A stretch of DNA of 64,000 bases from Marisa cornuarietis (lineage: Eukaryota; Mollusca; Gastropoda; Architaenioglossa; Ampullariidae): contig SMMW01000624.1 of assembly GCA_004794655.1 (NCBI GenBank), positions 248,001-312,000 on the forward strand, in the 5' to 3' direction. The position numbers were made by a program, and so were the translations under genes. This document shows, piece by piece, positions 12,317-24,994 of this stretch (position 1 is the first letter of the stretch; every line of letters starts with the position of its first letter). Under the pieces are notes generated by a model that saw nothing but the letters and a program-made list of their open reading frames with translations, was not told the origin of the DNA and searched no databases.

Positions 12317-13066
12317 AATATAAGAATGAAAAGGAGGAACAGTTATAGAAGAGGAAGAATTTCATAGTTTTTCTTAAGTATATATTTTATTATTTGCTTC
12401 TTAGACTCAATAATACTGTCTCGGAGTGCAGGCGAGGGCCAGCATGCGATAGGCGTAAACATACATTGATTGAAGCTGATCAGTGGGACTGATGACAGCT
12501 TGTTGACAACATAATCAGATTATTTCCAATGAAGAGACTAAGAAAAGACTAAAAACCGTTTTGAAGCCGATACTTTCATCATGTTGTAGACTGTGTCCTC
12601 AATTTTCCCTGAAGTTATTAGAGACATGAAGGCAGCCAGTCAAAAAATGCTTAAAAGCTTTCTGGAAATTTACTGGGACTATAAAGACCTATAACAGTAC
12701 TTTGAGATTTTCAAGAACAAATTAGCTTTATATAAAAAAATAAGTGGAACTTTATATTTTGATCAATTTTCCTGTAAAATTATATTGACCGAAGAAGAGA
12801 AGAGAGCAGAAGACTAAGCAAGCTATTGATTCATCTCCTCACTTGTCTGTGGCGCGGCTTCACTTAGTCTAAACAAGCAGGGCATTCATTTCTCGAAGAT
12901 TCTCATCAATAATGAATCTTGAAAACTATATTATAGATGAAGGAATGTCCACTATATTGACATAGCAGTTGTAAGTCTGGAGCTTTATGTTATGAGTATA
13001 CACAGACAGTCAGTTCCATAAATTGAGCAGATTGAGAAAAAATAACTACAGTGTAGTGACATCAGC

Positions 13067-13068
13067 GC

Positions 13069-13152
<84 letters not shown>
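13067..13152. repeat. (ACAG)n microsatellite
   Basis: About 21 ACAG units. The Cys/Leu/Ser/Val frame on the other strand is an artefact of this repeat. Confidence 0.97.
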
Positions 13153-13865
13153 GCAAGTATTTTTCAATAGGACCATTATTCTCGTTTCGAAGGACATAGT
13201 TTCATTTAAAACATTTATTAAGGTAATCAGTGAAATTGTGTCCCTAATGCGAAATGTCTTATACAGAAATAGAAAAAACTTTCTCGCACTTTTAGCGTTA
13301 ATAAAGGACAGCAGCTAAGTAAGACGAATGGCATTTGGAAGACTGTAAAGTTTAGAGACAATAAACAATTTCCTTGAGTCTTCTAAACGTGGACACCACC
13401 AAATGAACTTCTTTCTTCTTCAGCTTTTGTAAACAAAGGACCCGTTATTTTTCTGCGTGTATTTAAGGAAATACTGATTATTTGCAAATGGCATAGCTGG
13501 AGTGACAAGGTATAGTGCCCGGTTTCGTGTGTGTAGAATGTTTTGGACTGAACGCATAGTGTTGGTACCTATTTACGAGTAAGTATTAATAACCTGTTGA
13601 AATGTCGGCCTAATATTTTGGAGTTGCCTGGTTAATTTTGAAATTGAACGAACGCAAGCAAGCAAGTAAGAAGAAAAAAAGAAATTGAAAGAGAAAAAGA
13701 AACAGAAAGAAAGTTAACATTTGTTTTTGTTTTTTTTTTGTCCTGTGGATCAGTATTTCCCAGTTTCAAACAAAGTTCTTGAGAAATTTTGAGAAAAGTG
13801 TTTTCAAAGCATTGGATCATACAGAACGCCTGTAACAGACTACAACATACGGCGACTCAGACAAT

Positions 13866-14342
13866 CAGACTACGTGGTGACTCAAACAGACAACGTGCCA
13901 CGTAGTCAGTAAGACGATCAGACTACGTGGTGACTCAAACAGACAACGTGCCACGTAGTCAGTAAAACGATCAGACTACGTGGTGACTCAAACAGACAAC
14001 GTGCCACGTAGTCAGTAAAACGATCAGACTACGTGGTGACTCAAACAGACAACGTGCCACGTAGTCAGTAAAACGATCAGACTACGTGGTGACTCAAACA
14101 GACAACGTGCCACGTAGTCAGTAAAACGATCAGACTACGTGGTGACTCAAACAGACAACGTGCCACGTAGTCAGTAAAACGATCAGACTACGTGGTGATT
14201 CAAACAGACAACGTGCCACGTAGTCAGTAAAACGATCAGACTACGTGGTGATTCAAACAGACAACGTGCCACGTAGTCAGTAAGACGATCAGACTACGTG
14301 GTGACTCAAACAGACAACGTGCCACGTAGTCAGTAAGACGAT
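13866..14342. repeat. 53-bp minisatellite, nine copies, AP-1-like sites
   Basis: Nine nearly identical 53-bp units fill 477 bases. Each unit has inverted arms CTACGTGG and CCACGTAG around a 20-base loop, so each strand can form a hairpin. Seven units carry TGACTCA, the AP-1/TRE consensus; units 7 and 8 carry TGATTCA. The remaining differences are mainly A or G in the AGTAA(A/G)ACG segment. The high identity points to recent expansion or homogenisation. It encodes no protein. Confidence 0.95.
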
Positions 14343-16932
14343 CTCAGGATCTAGCATGGGTCTGAGAGCGACAACCATTTAAGCTGATGAGGCAAAAGTC
14401 GATCTCGAAGCATGCAGGACGAACAAACCTCGCGAAGATCGATAGCAGCGGAGAAACAAGAAACCCGGCCACGTGTGTTGCCCACAGAAAACATTTGTGA
14501 TATTCAGCTCAACCGAGACAAGAATAAGGAAGATTTAGAAGACCAAGAAGAAGAAAAAAAGGGTGAAGAAAGAGGAGAGGAAAAAAGAAAAGTCACCAAA
14601 TCGATGAGAATGTGAGTGGCTGAGAACTGTTTTGCCCTCGTGTCGAGCCAATATTGTATGTCAGTAAGAATGTGCACAGAGTTTACCCCGTCAGTTTGGT
14701 TTTTCTCTGTCTTTTACAACACAAGCGTGTGTTTGTGTGTTAGACACTATGTGTGTTACATACTTACATGTGCTCATTAACTCATTCTTTGTTTTTTTTC
14801 TCCTATTTTTTAATTAGATAACACGTAAAAGTTGAAGCAGGCTAAACAGTTAGACTATCATTCATCCATCTGGTAACAAAAGATAAAATTATCAATGTCC
14901 AAAATATCCCTTAAGACCATTTAAGTCCTATAACTATCCCCCAAACCATAACTGCATTAACCTGTTCTTTTACAAAATACAGAATATAAAATCAGTAACA
15001 GTGTTCCTAGACCATCTCAAAATCAGACCAAAAGCAAAACTCTAAATTATTGTAATACCTTCACAGCCACAGTCAACAATAATTCAGTGAGATATTTTGT
15101 TTTGTGCAGCTGAATCTTCATTTTGTTCTTGTTTTTTTCGCCACGTTTTGGTGCTACTTTAATAAGTTCACTTCTCATGTTTCACATTTTTACTATTTCT
15201 TCATTAATGAGTTCAGTTCTCACTTTCTCACGCTTTCTAAAACAGTCACCTGTTGATAATCTCAGAAACAACAGGGTATGCCAAATAAAACTAAAATGGT
15301 TCCAATCATGCCTACTGGGATTGCTAACACTGTTTTGTGAGTGAGTTAAAGACAGGGTTGGGTGAGACGAGAAAGATTACTTCTGACACAAGTGCATGTG
15401 TGCGTTGGTGTGGTGGAGAAGATCGTGCCTGTGGCACAAGTATGCATCAGTGGGTACGAGAGTATGGGGTGAAATCGGGCTTATGACACCAAGAATGAAT
15501 CCTCTGGTGGTTGAAAGATGGTTAAAGACGCGAGAATTGATTTGCATTTTGTGGGAACCCGCAGCCGACAGCAACAAGAAGATGGAGCGGGGAGGGAGGT
15601 GATCAAGTACCCGACCAGAACAGCAGCAGAGCGTGAAAGTGAGAGGGTGGGGTGAGGAGATTGTCGGGGATAAGGGGTACGGATGTCATGCTATTTTTGT
15701 AAAGTGGTAGAATGAAATAAGATCAAAAAGTATCCCAGTGCCCTAAAAAAAAAAAGAAAACTCAAAAGGTTGCGCTAGTTCAATACCGATTGGCGCGGAG
15801 GAAACGTAAAGAACAGAAGATGTGGAGTCTGGGGGGGAAGGGTGGGTAGTTGCGTCGTGTAATTACACCCAAGATGCGGCAACAACAGCTTCAACCGGGT
15901 CTTCGCAGGCGTTCGACTAAGCCGCGGAAGGAGGAAGAGTGGAAGGGGCTAACGCCGGAGGAGGCTGAAACATGGAGATGGAGGAAAGTCGATCAAAGAG
16001 CTCCGCCAGAGCAAACAGGCGGATGATCAAGAGGCAGCCCTCATTCGAGGGTGTTTGAGATCTGCAAGGGCACCTAGAGCAGCTAGTAACAAGAGTCAAT
16101 GAGCACGCACACACACACACACATAAACGCACATACACTCTTAGGCACTTTTAGGAAGGCTTAAAATAGTACAGTATGTGAACCATACTCTAAAGTACTA
16201 CGATAATTTTTTAGTGACAGAAGCATTAATACTGATGAACCCACTTATACCTGGTCCCTCGACAGCGCTTGGTCATCCTGGATCACGTGACCCGCGTCGA
16301 AAAACCTTTCTGAACTAACGTTTTGGAGTAAAGGTCGACAGGATCTGGGGACTCATCCAGTCTGGTCTGAAGGTCTCAAGCCGCTGAGAAAAATCAAATC
16401 GTTTTTAATGACAATATATAACTGTCCTCAATGTTCTTTGTGTGCATATGATGTGACAACCATTATCACCAGACAACATTCTTCTCTTTTCAAAATGTTT
16501 CACTAGTGAGTAGCAATCTTCTGCTCGAATACGGAGGATTTTGTTACACTTAAAATAAGGATCAAGAAGAAAACTCATGAACAGGCAACGTCCTTTTTTC
16601 CTTTGTAGAAATCATCAAACATCCAGCGAATTATATTCTAATTTTCCAGAGTGCCACATACTTGCACTGCCAAACTTCTGCTGGCATTTCTAACACTAAT
16701 CTCCCAGAGGCCCATGCGGATGTTCTTTCACTCCCCACATAAGTGTTCGACCGTCTGTCGTACTGATGTTGATGACAGGCTTTTTGATGGCACTGCATCT
16801 TGAAAGGTTCTCATCTGCAAGTCAATGATGTCTGCCAGGCAGTAGCGTCGTCTGCATCTTTCGAAATTAGGAACCACTAAGCTCCCTCCCTGTCTCTTCC
16901 TCCCATCTTTCTCTCTATCCTACTCTATATTG

Positions 16933-16933
<1 letters not shown>

Positions 16934-16988
<55 letters not shown>
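16934..16988. repeat. (GT)n microsatellite
   Basis: About 26 GT units. Confidence 0.95.
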
Positions 16989-16990
<2 letters not shown>

Positions 16991-17816
16991 TGAATGAAAG
17001 AAGAGATTCATTCATTCATTCACTTGTTCATTACATTCTGGTACGCTCTTTGTGAGTACACCAGAAACAAAATGCTCGCATTTCAACTCCTCTTGGCCAT
17101 CTTTCTTATACCTCCTCAGTGCCATCAGCTTCAATCTCATGGCCCCTAATTTGCCAGAGGGCATCTTCCCACATTTCACCATCTCTCTTCATTCTTTTTT
17201 GGTTCTCTGCCATTCTCTGGGATCCGCTTAATGACAGGGTGTCTAGAAATGATCCGACCGACCGAAAGCTTCATAAGAGTTAATGAGCATCCTGGGCCTC
17301 AGCTTTTCTATACTCCCAGCGGTGTTGAACAAGAGGTGGTTTTTCATCTGGTGAAGCAGTCTTTATCTCATCGGCCTTCTTGTTCCAGCAAAGGTCTTGT
17401 ACCTTCCAATGCGCCAGCCAGGGGCTTGGGGCTGGTTCTTGGGCGCCGGTTGACACTAAGTACACAGCCGGGTACAGGCCATCCGAGAGATTGAACAAAC
17501 AACAGGACACTCGCCCGGCACCGATACTGGCTAGAACCACGAGCGTGCGGGTAGAGGAAAAAACTCGGACTGATCACTTTGTTGTTCCAGCCATCGCTCG
17601 GCTACCGGACATGCAAAACGACGGAGCAGACGAGAAGTTTGTAGAAAAAACAAGATGGCCGTTAACCTGACGAGTTGTGGACCTACGATTCGGTTATTTT
17701 GGCAGAGACTGGTGTTTGAAAAATGTTTTTCATCACCCTCCCATGGGAAAGCAAAATATGAACAGCAACAAAACTGTTATTTGCTTTCAATTAATAAAGT
17801 GGGACTAGCCTCTATG

Positions 17817-17990
17817 CATATATATATATATATAATAATAATAATAAGAAGAAGAAGATTTATATAGGGCATTTCGCCTCACGAAGATCGAGGCACTGTA
17901 CACGTTTGACTACATCAGCGCCGTTTTTTACTGGGAGAGTGAGTTGTGCTCAGTGTTTAGAAAACGAAGGGAGAGTGAAAGAAGGTTTTA
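17817..17990 (-). mobile_element. Retroelement 3' end fragment
   Basis: TA, AAT and AAG simple repeats adjoin a segment with ATTTATATAGGGCATTTCGC and CTCACGAAGATCGAGGCACT. Read on the minus strand this is a conserved-looking end running into a TCT/ATT tail. That arrangement is common at LINE or SINE 3' ends in marine invertebrates (family knowledge). The element type is not determined. Confidence 0.4.
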
Positions 17991-18385
17991 AGAAGACAGA
18001 AGAGGGATGATTCTGAGACAGCATGAAAAAGATGTACGTCTTCTCAGAACATCACACTGCTGGGTGGTAAACGTATAAAGAATTGATTCGAAAAAAAGAC
18101 TATTATTAGCTTACTGGGAATAGGATAAAAGTTTAGTGGCTTTTTGTACCTGACACCAGGTAAATTTTTACCTCAAGCAACCATACTGAAAAAAGGTGTG
18201 GCTTTTGACTATCCCCTTTGTGTTTGTTAAGCGTTCAATTCCTTCATTCCTTCTTTAGTTTTTATTCTTGCAGTCGTGTACTATGTCTCAGCTTGAAAGG
18301 CTAGAGTCAGTATAACGGAGTTTTTAAATTAACCCCAAAATATGTCTCAGATTCCAGACTATACTAAGTAGTTACGAACTAAAAC

Positions 18386-18388
<3 letters not shown>

Positions 18389-18440
<52 letters not shown>
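18389..18440. repeat. (CA)n microsatellite
   Basis: About 26 CA units. Confidence 0.95.
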
Positions 18441-18443
<3 letters not shown>

Positions 18444-18666
18444 CTGATTATGACAAATCTACGGTGGGGTTTTTGTGAATGACATGATCTTTTCTGTGTG
18501 TTTGACACTTGTATAGATCTTTGCGCTGTCAGTGTTGTGTAGAAAGAACTCGGCAGTTCCTGTACCCCCCTTTCGTTTTCAGCAACAAGTAAAAGCTGCA
18601 AAGAGAGATGGAGTTGTACAGTTCCAGAGGTCTTGCTCCGGAAGTCTTGTCACATTTAACCTGACG

Positions 18667-18680
18667 GTTGCCATGGTTAC
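18667..18680. promoter_or_regulatory. RFX X-box-like site
   Basis: GTTGCCATGGTTAC matches the imperfect-palindrome RFX X-box (GTNNCC-AT-GGNAAC type) at all but one or two positions. It sits upstream of a GC-rich patch ending in TCAAAATGGCG at about 18840, a YY1-like start-site motif. No gene was confirmed there. Confidence 0.35.
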
Positions 18681-19529
18681 GCTAACAGACGCAGTTTCCT
18701 CAATTTTCGAGCCCGAGACCCTCCCCCCCCCCATTCACTCCCTCTCGACCGACCCCCCAGCGCCCTCTACAGTGGGTAGGGCTTCAATCGATGGGAGGAC
18801 AACTCGCCTCGCCTACTTCCACAAAGCGAACTTGGAGTTTTCAAAATGGCGTCTTTAACACCCGTGCAGTAGAGCACAAACAACAAGTCGGTGGTAACAG
18901 AAGGCTAGCAGTAGTAAGGATAGTGGTTACGGTGGCGACAATACGACAACAGGAGTAACAGGAAAAATGCAACACCGACAACCTCTACTGTCTGTCTCTC
19001 TTCCTTTCCATCTTTCAGAGACAGCGAGGAAGATTGCACCAGCACCAGTCTTGCCCACAGTCTAGGAAGAAGTGTTACATTATTTATCAACACTAACGCA
19101 ATGCATCTCAACATAATAAGCTTTATTCAAGTATCACATTGTCACAACACTACAAAATATACCAGTCACCCTTATATATTACTTTAACAAAAGAAACAAT
19201 TGCCTGAAGGCTGTCCGAATGTGTGTTAGTAATCCTGGGCCTTCTACGTGTCACGGAAACAAAGGACACATGTAAAACCCAAAGCCAACTGGTTCAAATT
19301 CCGCCTACACCTAACCCTTTAAGAAGTGAGTAGCTTTCCAAAGTAGAGAATGAACCTCTTTTGTTATGGTGAATAAAAGGAAGTCAAATTAAACGTAGAG
19401 GACACAAAATTCGGACATGAAAACACACTTACCGGTTAGTAATCCCTATGGTTGGCAAGGCACTTCTTCCGTTGTGCTTCCAGTCAGGTCAACAATGGCA
19501 GGGGGGCCAACTCCTTTAAGGTAAAAAGT

Positions 19530-19800
19530 TAAATGTCATCCCATAACCTTTTTCAGGTCGTAGGGGAGTGAGGTGTTAGAGACCCCACTTTTCTCGGGGC
19601 CAGCATTTACATGAGGGTGGTGCCAATCTCCTCTCCCTCGCTGCCTTACCTTCCCCAACCCTCTAAGGAGTCAGGTACCCATTCCCGTCAGCTGGGTCGA
19701 CTGGGGGAAGTTTGCTGCGCTTATCGGGAATTGAACCAGCGCGCTCTCGGTTCGGACGCCAGCGCTCTAACCACTCGGCCATCCACTTCCCTGACTCTTT
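19530..19800 (-). mobile_element. tRNA-derived SINE with intact A and B boxes
   Basis: On the minus strand, TGGCCGAGTGGTTAGAGCG is a perfect box A and GGTTCAATTCC a near-perfect box B. The order matches a Ser/Leu-type tRNA head. A non-tRNA body follows, with GGGTACCTGACTC and a TAACACCTCACTCCCC segment, so this is a SINE and not a free-standing tRNA gene. Confidence 0.75.
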
Positions 19801-20547
19801 TGGTATGTAGGGAGTCTACGAGCAGGAATTATTTGCACGGGGTCCATACGTTTCATTTGACTGTACCTCCTGGATCCAGAGCTGACAATGAAACCAGAGT
19901 TAAAAAAGGTCTCAGGAGAAATCAATCCAAAACAGTTTGTTCTGCAAGACCAGTTAGTTATCCATAGTAGTTTTAATAAAATATCAGTAAGATATTTTAG
20001 CACAGCAGGATATTGTCACACCAGAATTCTCACCGCAGAAGGTCTTCAAAGAAAAAGGCAACACAATAGCTTGCAGCCGACAAGAGTAATTATGGCAACA
20101 GTACAGACTGTGATGATATTCCATTGTGAACAGCAGCTGAGCTGGGTTCATTTGACGGGAGTGTATGGTCGCTTTGTTGGCCGAACTTTCGAGAATTCTC
20201 TTGTCGACGAGCACAGGGATTTGAGAAGGGGGTGGGGGTTGAGGGTGTGAGCACAGCTTAGATCGATGTATAAATGGTCGCTGCTGGGCAAGCTGTTACA
20301 TATGCAGACATCAATAATAAAACTATTATTTTGGAATGTAAATATAAAATTTTATTTGCTCTTTCTACCTCCCCACTTCTCAAAAATACGTGCATATTCA
20401 CGTGCACAAACTTCCATGAAGACCTGCTTATTTTGATCAAAAGTTTTTTTAATGTTGAACATTCATGGCTTACTGGTTTATCTTTGTTTGCCTGCTAGTA
20501 TTTCGCTTTTTTAATAAAAATGTGGACGGATTACGCTTCTGCACATT

Positions 20548-20790
20548 ATATTTCCTGAGCGGTCTGTTCACAAAGCATGCTCAGTTGAAGCGCGTGAGTT
20601 CGAAACCCGTGTAGTGCAGCAAGCTGTCCCCAGTCAACCCAGTTGTCGAGAATGGACACCTGACTCCACAAGATAAATGGTGGTGTAAGAAAATGAATGA
20701 CGGGGGTTGTGTTTGGTGTAGTTGTGACAAGAGCAGTAAATGGAGGATCGTGAACACTAGGCTTATGCAATAAACAAACTGTATTTTTTT
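20548..20790 (+). mobile_element. tRNA-derived SINE
   Basis: CCTGAGCGGTCTGTTCAC is a degenerate box A and GAGTTCGAAACCCG a good box B, followed by a body with GGACACCTGACTCCAC. It ends in an A/T-rich segment next to a LINE tail. Confidence 0.6.
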
Positions 20791-20792
20791 AA

Positions 20793-20890
20793 GACAAGAC
20801 AAGACAAGACAAATTTATTAGTCCTCAGCGGAGATACATTTGTCGACAGCAACAGTGTTCAGATTCCATTTATAGTCTACATATCGAAGT
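20793..20890 (-). mobile_element. LINE 3' end with (TTGTC)n tail
   Basis: Read on the minus strand, a segment ending GACTAATAAATTTGTC runs into TTGTCTTGTCTTGTC repeats. A non-LTR retroelement ending in a short tandem tail is the best explanation. Only the tail is present. Confidence 0.5.
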
Positions 20891-22059
20891 ATCTAGCACT
20901 TAAACGGGGAAAAACATTTAATTTTAAGCACGTTGGTATGAAAGTCAAGACAAGCTTAAATAACCATCCAAACAGAAAAATAAAGAATAAATAAAGAAAA
21001 ATAAAGAGGAAGTACACTGGCATGTGGGTTTCAGTAAAGTTTAATTCAATGTTAGCAGTAACAAACCGGTTTCTTGTGTTTGAAACAAAGGTTGAAGTCG
21101 TAAAAGTGAGTGAAATATAGTAGTTGTCGCTTGCTGTATTATACAAGAGTAGAATGTCCTGTACCAGCTGCCGTTGAAGTCATACAAACTTTTTTAAAAT
21201 GTGCGACAAAAGTTGTATTTCTAGCAAGCCTTTCACAACTTGTCTATGACACATACACACATACACGTACGTACACGCGTACAAACATGCTTCCATGAAT
21301 ACTCGCCTTGCAGCTTTAAACTTATTTAGGTTCATCCCAGGAATATATTTCTTTAACAGGACAAAACTCGCAATCTATCTTGCGACCACCACCCTCCCTG
21401 TTGTCCAACCTCCATTCTTAGCAAACCTGCCTCCTGCACGTCCCTGAGCTGTTCAAATAATCCGGTTGTAACATCGATCCTTCTTCTTCACAGTCAATCG
21501 CCAGAAACATCAAACGGCCAACACACGCCGTGCATGCCTTCTACGGTGTGGGTGGAGGGCCCAGCCTCTCACGGGGGCAGAAACATGGCATCTTTCTCAC
21601 CCTGAGCCAAGTCACCAGCCGAGAGGGGTCGCCAGTAGTGTCGGGGAAAGCACGAGCAGACACGTGTTGTCGCATAATGACGGGATCTTACTGTCTGTTG
21701 ACAAAAGATTGTATGGTGTTGGCAGTGTCAAACGGACGTTTTTCGAGTGAAAAACTGAAATAATGTGTAAATATTATGATTATGAGAAAGAGAGAAAGAC
21801 AAAGTGATGCAGAATAAGCGAAGGAAGGGAGAGAGAGAAGGAGGACAGAAAGGTCAGAGAGGGGAAGGCAAATGAAGGAGGGAGTGACAAAGAGGAATGG
21901 GAGGGAGGAAAAGACAGAGAGGGTGAGATGATGATGGATGGGGAGAAAGAGAAAGATAGAACATCCTAATCCATTTACCAAGTTACAAGCAGTTTTCAGA
22001 GGTGGGTGGGGGAGGGATTGGTGGTTTACAGTAAGCCAGCAAATAAGGCTATATCACAG

Positions 22060-22200
22060 CAAAGCAGCCAGCGCTGCAAACAGATGCCATATTCAGACAA
22101 AGAACAGTATGACTGAAATGAGATCTGAACCCACAACAGCCAGTCTTCACTGTATCTTCACTGTATCTGTGACAGGCGCTAACAGTTGCACCGCAGGCCC
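22060..22200 (-). mobile_element. tRNA-derived SINE copy
   Basis: On the minus strand, GGCCTGCGGTGCAACTGTTA resembles the box A head of the SINE at 1886. A box-B-like GGGTTCAGATCTC follows. Confidence 0.55.
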
Positions 22201-22554
22201 GCACTTCGGAGGAGAGAATCTTGGAACAAAAAGTAACATCAGGCGAAGAAGACAAGGACGAGATCAGTTTTATCTAAATGTCTTACTTGGGAAACAGAGC
22301 AGCTTAGACGCTGGAGTATGAAACCAGTAGTCATTATCTGTCTGTAAATGTGAGTTAATAACCACTATGCTTGAATGGCCCGTTCTTTTTATATGTTAAA
22401 CAATGTCATTCTAAATAATCTAGCAATTTAAATTTTTTTTTTAGGGCGAGGACTAGATGTATAAAGAGCATGATTTTCTTATCTTACTTCCCATCCCCAC
22501 GCAAATTAAAAAAAATGGCATTGACATTAGTATTGTCTATTTTTCGATCTTTCT

Positions 22555-22705
22555 AGATCGGTCCGGTGAGATGTTTGAGCACAACAACGAAAGTGTTGTC
22601 TGTAGGTTCTAATCTCGTCTTCTCACGCAATTTCTCTCGGAATGTGGTTCATGTTCACAGGCGTGACATATTTTCTCCAGATGCTGATTCGGCGTAAAGC
22701 ACCAC
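22555..22705 (+). mobile_element. Divergent SINE copy
   Basis: It starts CGGTCCGGTGAGATG, has a box-B-like GGTTCTAATCTCGTC, and ends GATTCGGCGTAAAGCACCA. Both ends resemble the SINE at 1886-2060. Confidence 0.55.
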
Positions 22706-24908
22706 CAACATGGCAGCCCCTCTAGATAGCTCTCTGACCGCCCATTCCTTCCAGTAGGTGGAGTCAGAGTTTTACAGGTAACATCTACAATCGATCATTG
22801 ACGCTCAATTAAAAGTTATAATAAAAGAGTTCAATAACTTTCCTGAAGTTGAGAATGAACGTGGTTCACCGTGTCAAGGATACAGTTTGTGGAAATCGGA
22901 GACCAGCACTCTTTTATCGCAGATTTTACTTCCCAAATAAATGAGATACTCAGGGCAAGCAACGGATGGGTTGTTAGGGAAGTTGTTGAGGGGGGGGGAG
23001 GGTTAGCCAGCCATAAATTTGAACCAGCGGCAGTATGCTCCATAGTCGGACACACAAACCTCGGTAATGGACCTTCGCTTTCTAGTATGTGTTTCGTCTT
23101 CAATTAAAAGAGGAACCTTCAATTGTGTCATGGTAAGACAGCAGCCCATATTTACTCGACGAAGACCACAGGGACACATGATCATATGGCTAAAATTTCA
23201 GGAGTTCAGCTTATGTTTGTTTATCTTTGAACCGGTGTATCGGTTAAGATAAAATTCATGGACATAAGCAGGCATATTTGTTCATCATCAGAATTAAGGT
23301 AACAATCACTGAAATAAAACAGGCTGGTGATAGGTTAATTCAAAGTGCCCATGTGCTACTCAGAAAGACAAGAGTGTGATGAGCACACATACTAGACTGA
23401 CAGAGTAGCACAACTTGTGTGTCTGTAAAAGTGGCCGCTTCTTTCGAGGTCTCTTGTTGACTCTTCTTTGAAGCCTCTTGTATAAATTAACACAAAATCT
23501 GAAAATAGTTGCGATTTTATATTTTAGACTGCTTAAAAACTCATTTTAGTACTTTTTTATTGTCGTTTTTTAAAAATCTATCAGAGGATCTAAACGCTAA
23601 TTATGTACAGAAAAGTGGCCGTAAATTTCCGTTGGTAGAAAATCGTATGGGATCTGTTATATATGTAGACCTAGACCAAGCAGTTGGTTCTCAGCGGTCA
23701 TTTATTTTATTTACTAAATTATACAGTAATTGTTATTGCATCCATGGCAATATATATATATATAAATACTAAGTCAGAACACCCAATTCAAGGCAATAAA
23801 ATGTAAACACCAAGTTTTTTTTCCAATATGTTAACTAAAAAAATATCACTTCCTGAAATTTTAGCTGTTAAATTTGTGATTGTCTATAGAGTTGTATTGT
23901 TATTTTTATATGCTAAAACAGGCTGTTCAACATTATTTACTTCCCTGAATGTTGTGGAGTAACACGGTTACCGATTTACTGGACTTTTAGTCTTACAGGT
24001 ATGAATACCTCTTATCTGAAAATACTTTTAAAGGTTTTTCACTTGTCCAAGTATAGCCCCATGTTAATCGTACATACAAATATCACGAAAACCTTGCTAA
24101 TTGGAGCATTGACTTCTTAAAATATGTACATAATTTATCTGCGTAGCTGAAGGGGTGATGCATAGGGAGGCTCATGGGAGGTAATTAATTCCGCGGGATA
24201 AATACAGCTGGCAGATTATCGCCCGTCATCCTGGACCACCAACTTTATCTGAAAGAATGTGAAAGATTATACAACTAAAGTTAAACCGATTAGCAAGATG
24301 CAGTAATTATCGGTGGCTTTTGTTTAATCATCAATCTGTATGTTCCTATGGAAACCTCCGTCTTTGTAATAATTGTTCGCAGTCTTGTTGAAGACAGAAT
24401 TGTCCGTGAACAGGACTTGCATTCAATGATCAAAGAGAGTGCGTCTTAAAAAATGACTAGCAATGTGACAATAATATATAATATTTAATCTATGAATAAT
24501 AAATATTTAAATAATATATTGCAATTATTTTCTGCAATTTAAAAGCTGCAACAGATTTGACACTAAAACTCGGCCAGTTTTTGGTATTTACTTTCACAAC
24601 AGTTTTATTATTTTAGAAATAAATTTTAGCTCACTATTTCCTGATTTAACAGGCCACTTTGTCAAATCTATTCTTATTACCAAAAACGTAATTCATGGTC
24701 ATGGCCTTTTATTTACTATCCATCAGAAAAATAATAAATGAATAAAGACCAACATCACAGCATACTATTACAGAATGAAGCGAAAGAAGAAAAAAATCCA
24801 CCTAGGAAAATAACGATCAAAATCTCAGGAAAAAGGAAAAAAAGAAAAAGAAAACTAAAAGAAAAATGTCAAATGTCAAAAATAAAACCCAATATGTCTT
24901 AATTTCAT

Positions 24909-24993
<85 letters not shown>
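24909..24993. repeat. (ATC)n microsatellite
   Basis: About 28 ATC units. Confidence 0.97.

Positions 24994-24994
<1 letters not shown>

Larger units (their letters stand above)
10317..13865. other. Intergenic stretch, no gene seen
   Basis: This begins with the upstream flank of the ten-cysteine gene. A GC-richer patch at about 10580-11330 holds overlapping short frames with no recognisable domain. The rest is AT-rich with (ATC)n and (ACAG)n tracts. Confidence 0.45.
14343..20547. other. Intergenic stretch, no gene recognised
   Basis: Short frames only. Contents include (GT)n at 16934, a repeat 3' end at 17817-17990, (CA)n at 18389, an RFX-like site at 18667 and a SINE at 19530-19800. The span 16640-17560 has faint minus-strand coding character that may be a decayed retroelement, but no motif is clear enough to name it. 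Confidence 0.45.

Noticed and set aside
13866..14342. CRISPR-like regular repeat array
   Set aside because: The units are contiguous 53-bp copies with no unique spacers, and the genome is animal. It is a minisatellite.
17072..17149. Short plus-strand frame resembling a signal peptide (MLAFQLLLAIFLIPPQ)
   Set aside because: It stops after 25 codons with no splice donor in frame. The minus strand there has equal coding character, so it is probably decayed repeat sequence.
19700..19790. Possible tRNA-Ser/Leu gene
   Set aside because: Box A and B are good, but the acceptor stem does not close and a SINE body follows.
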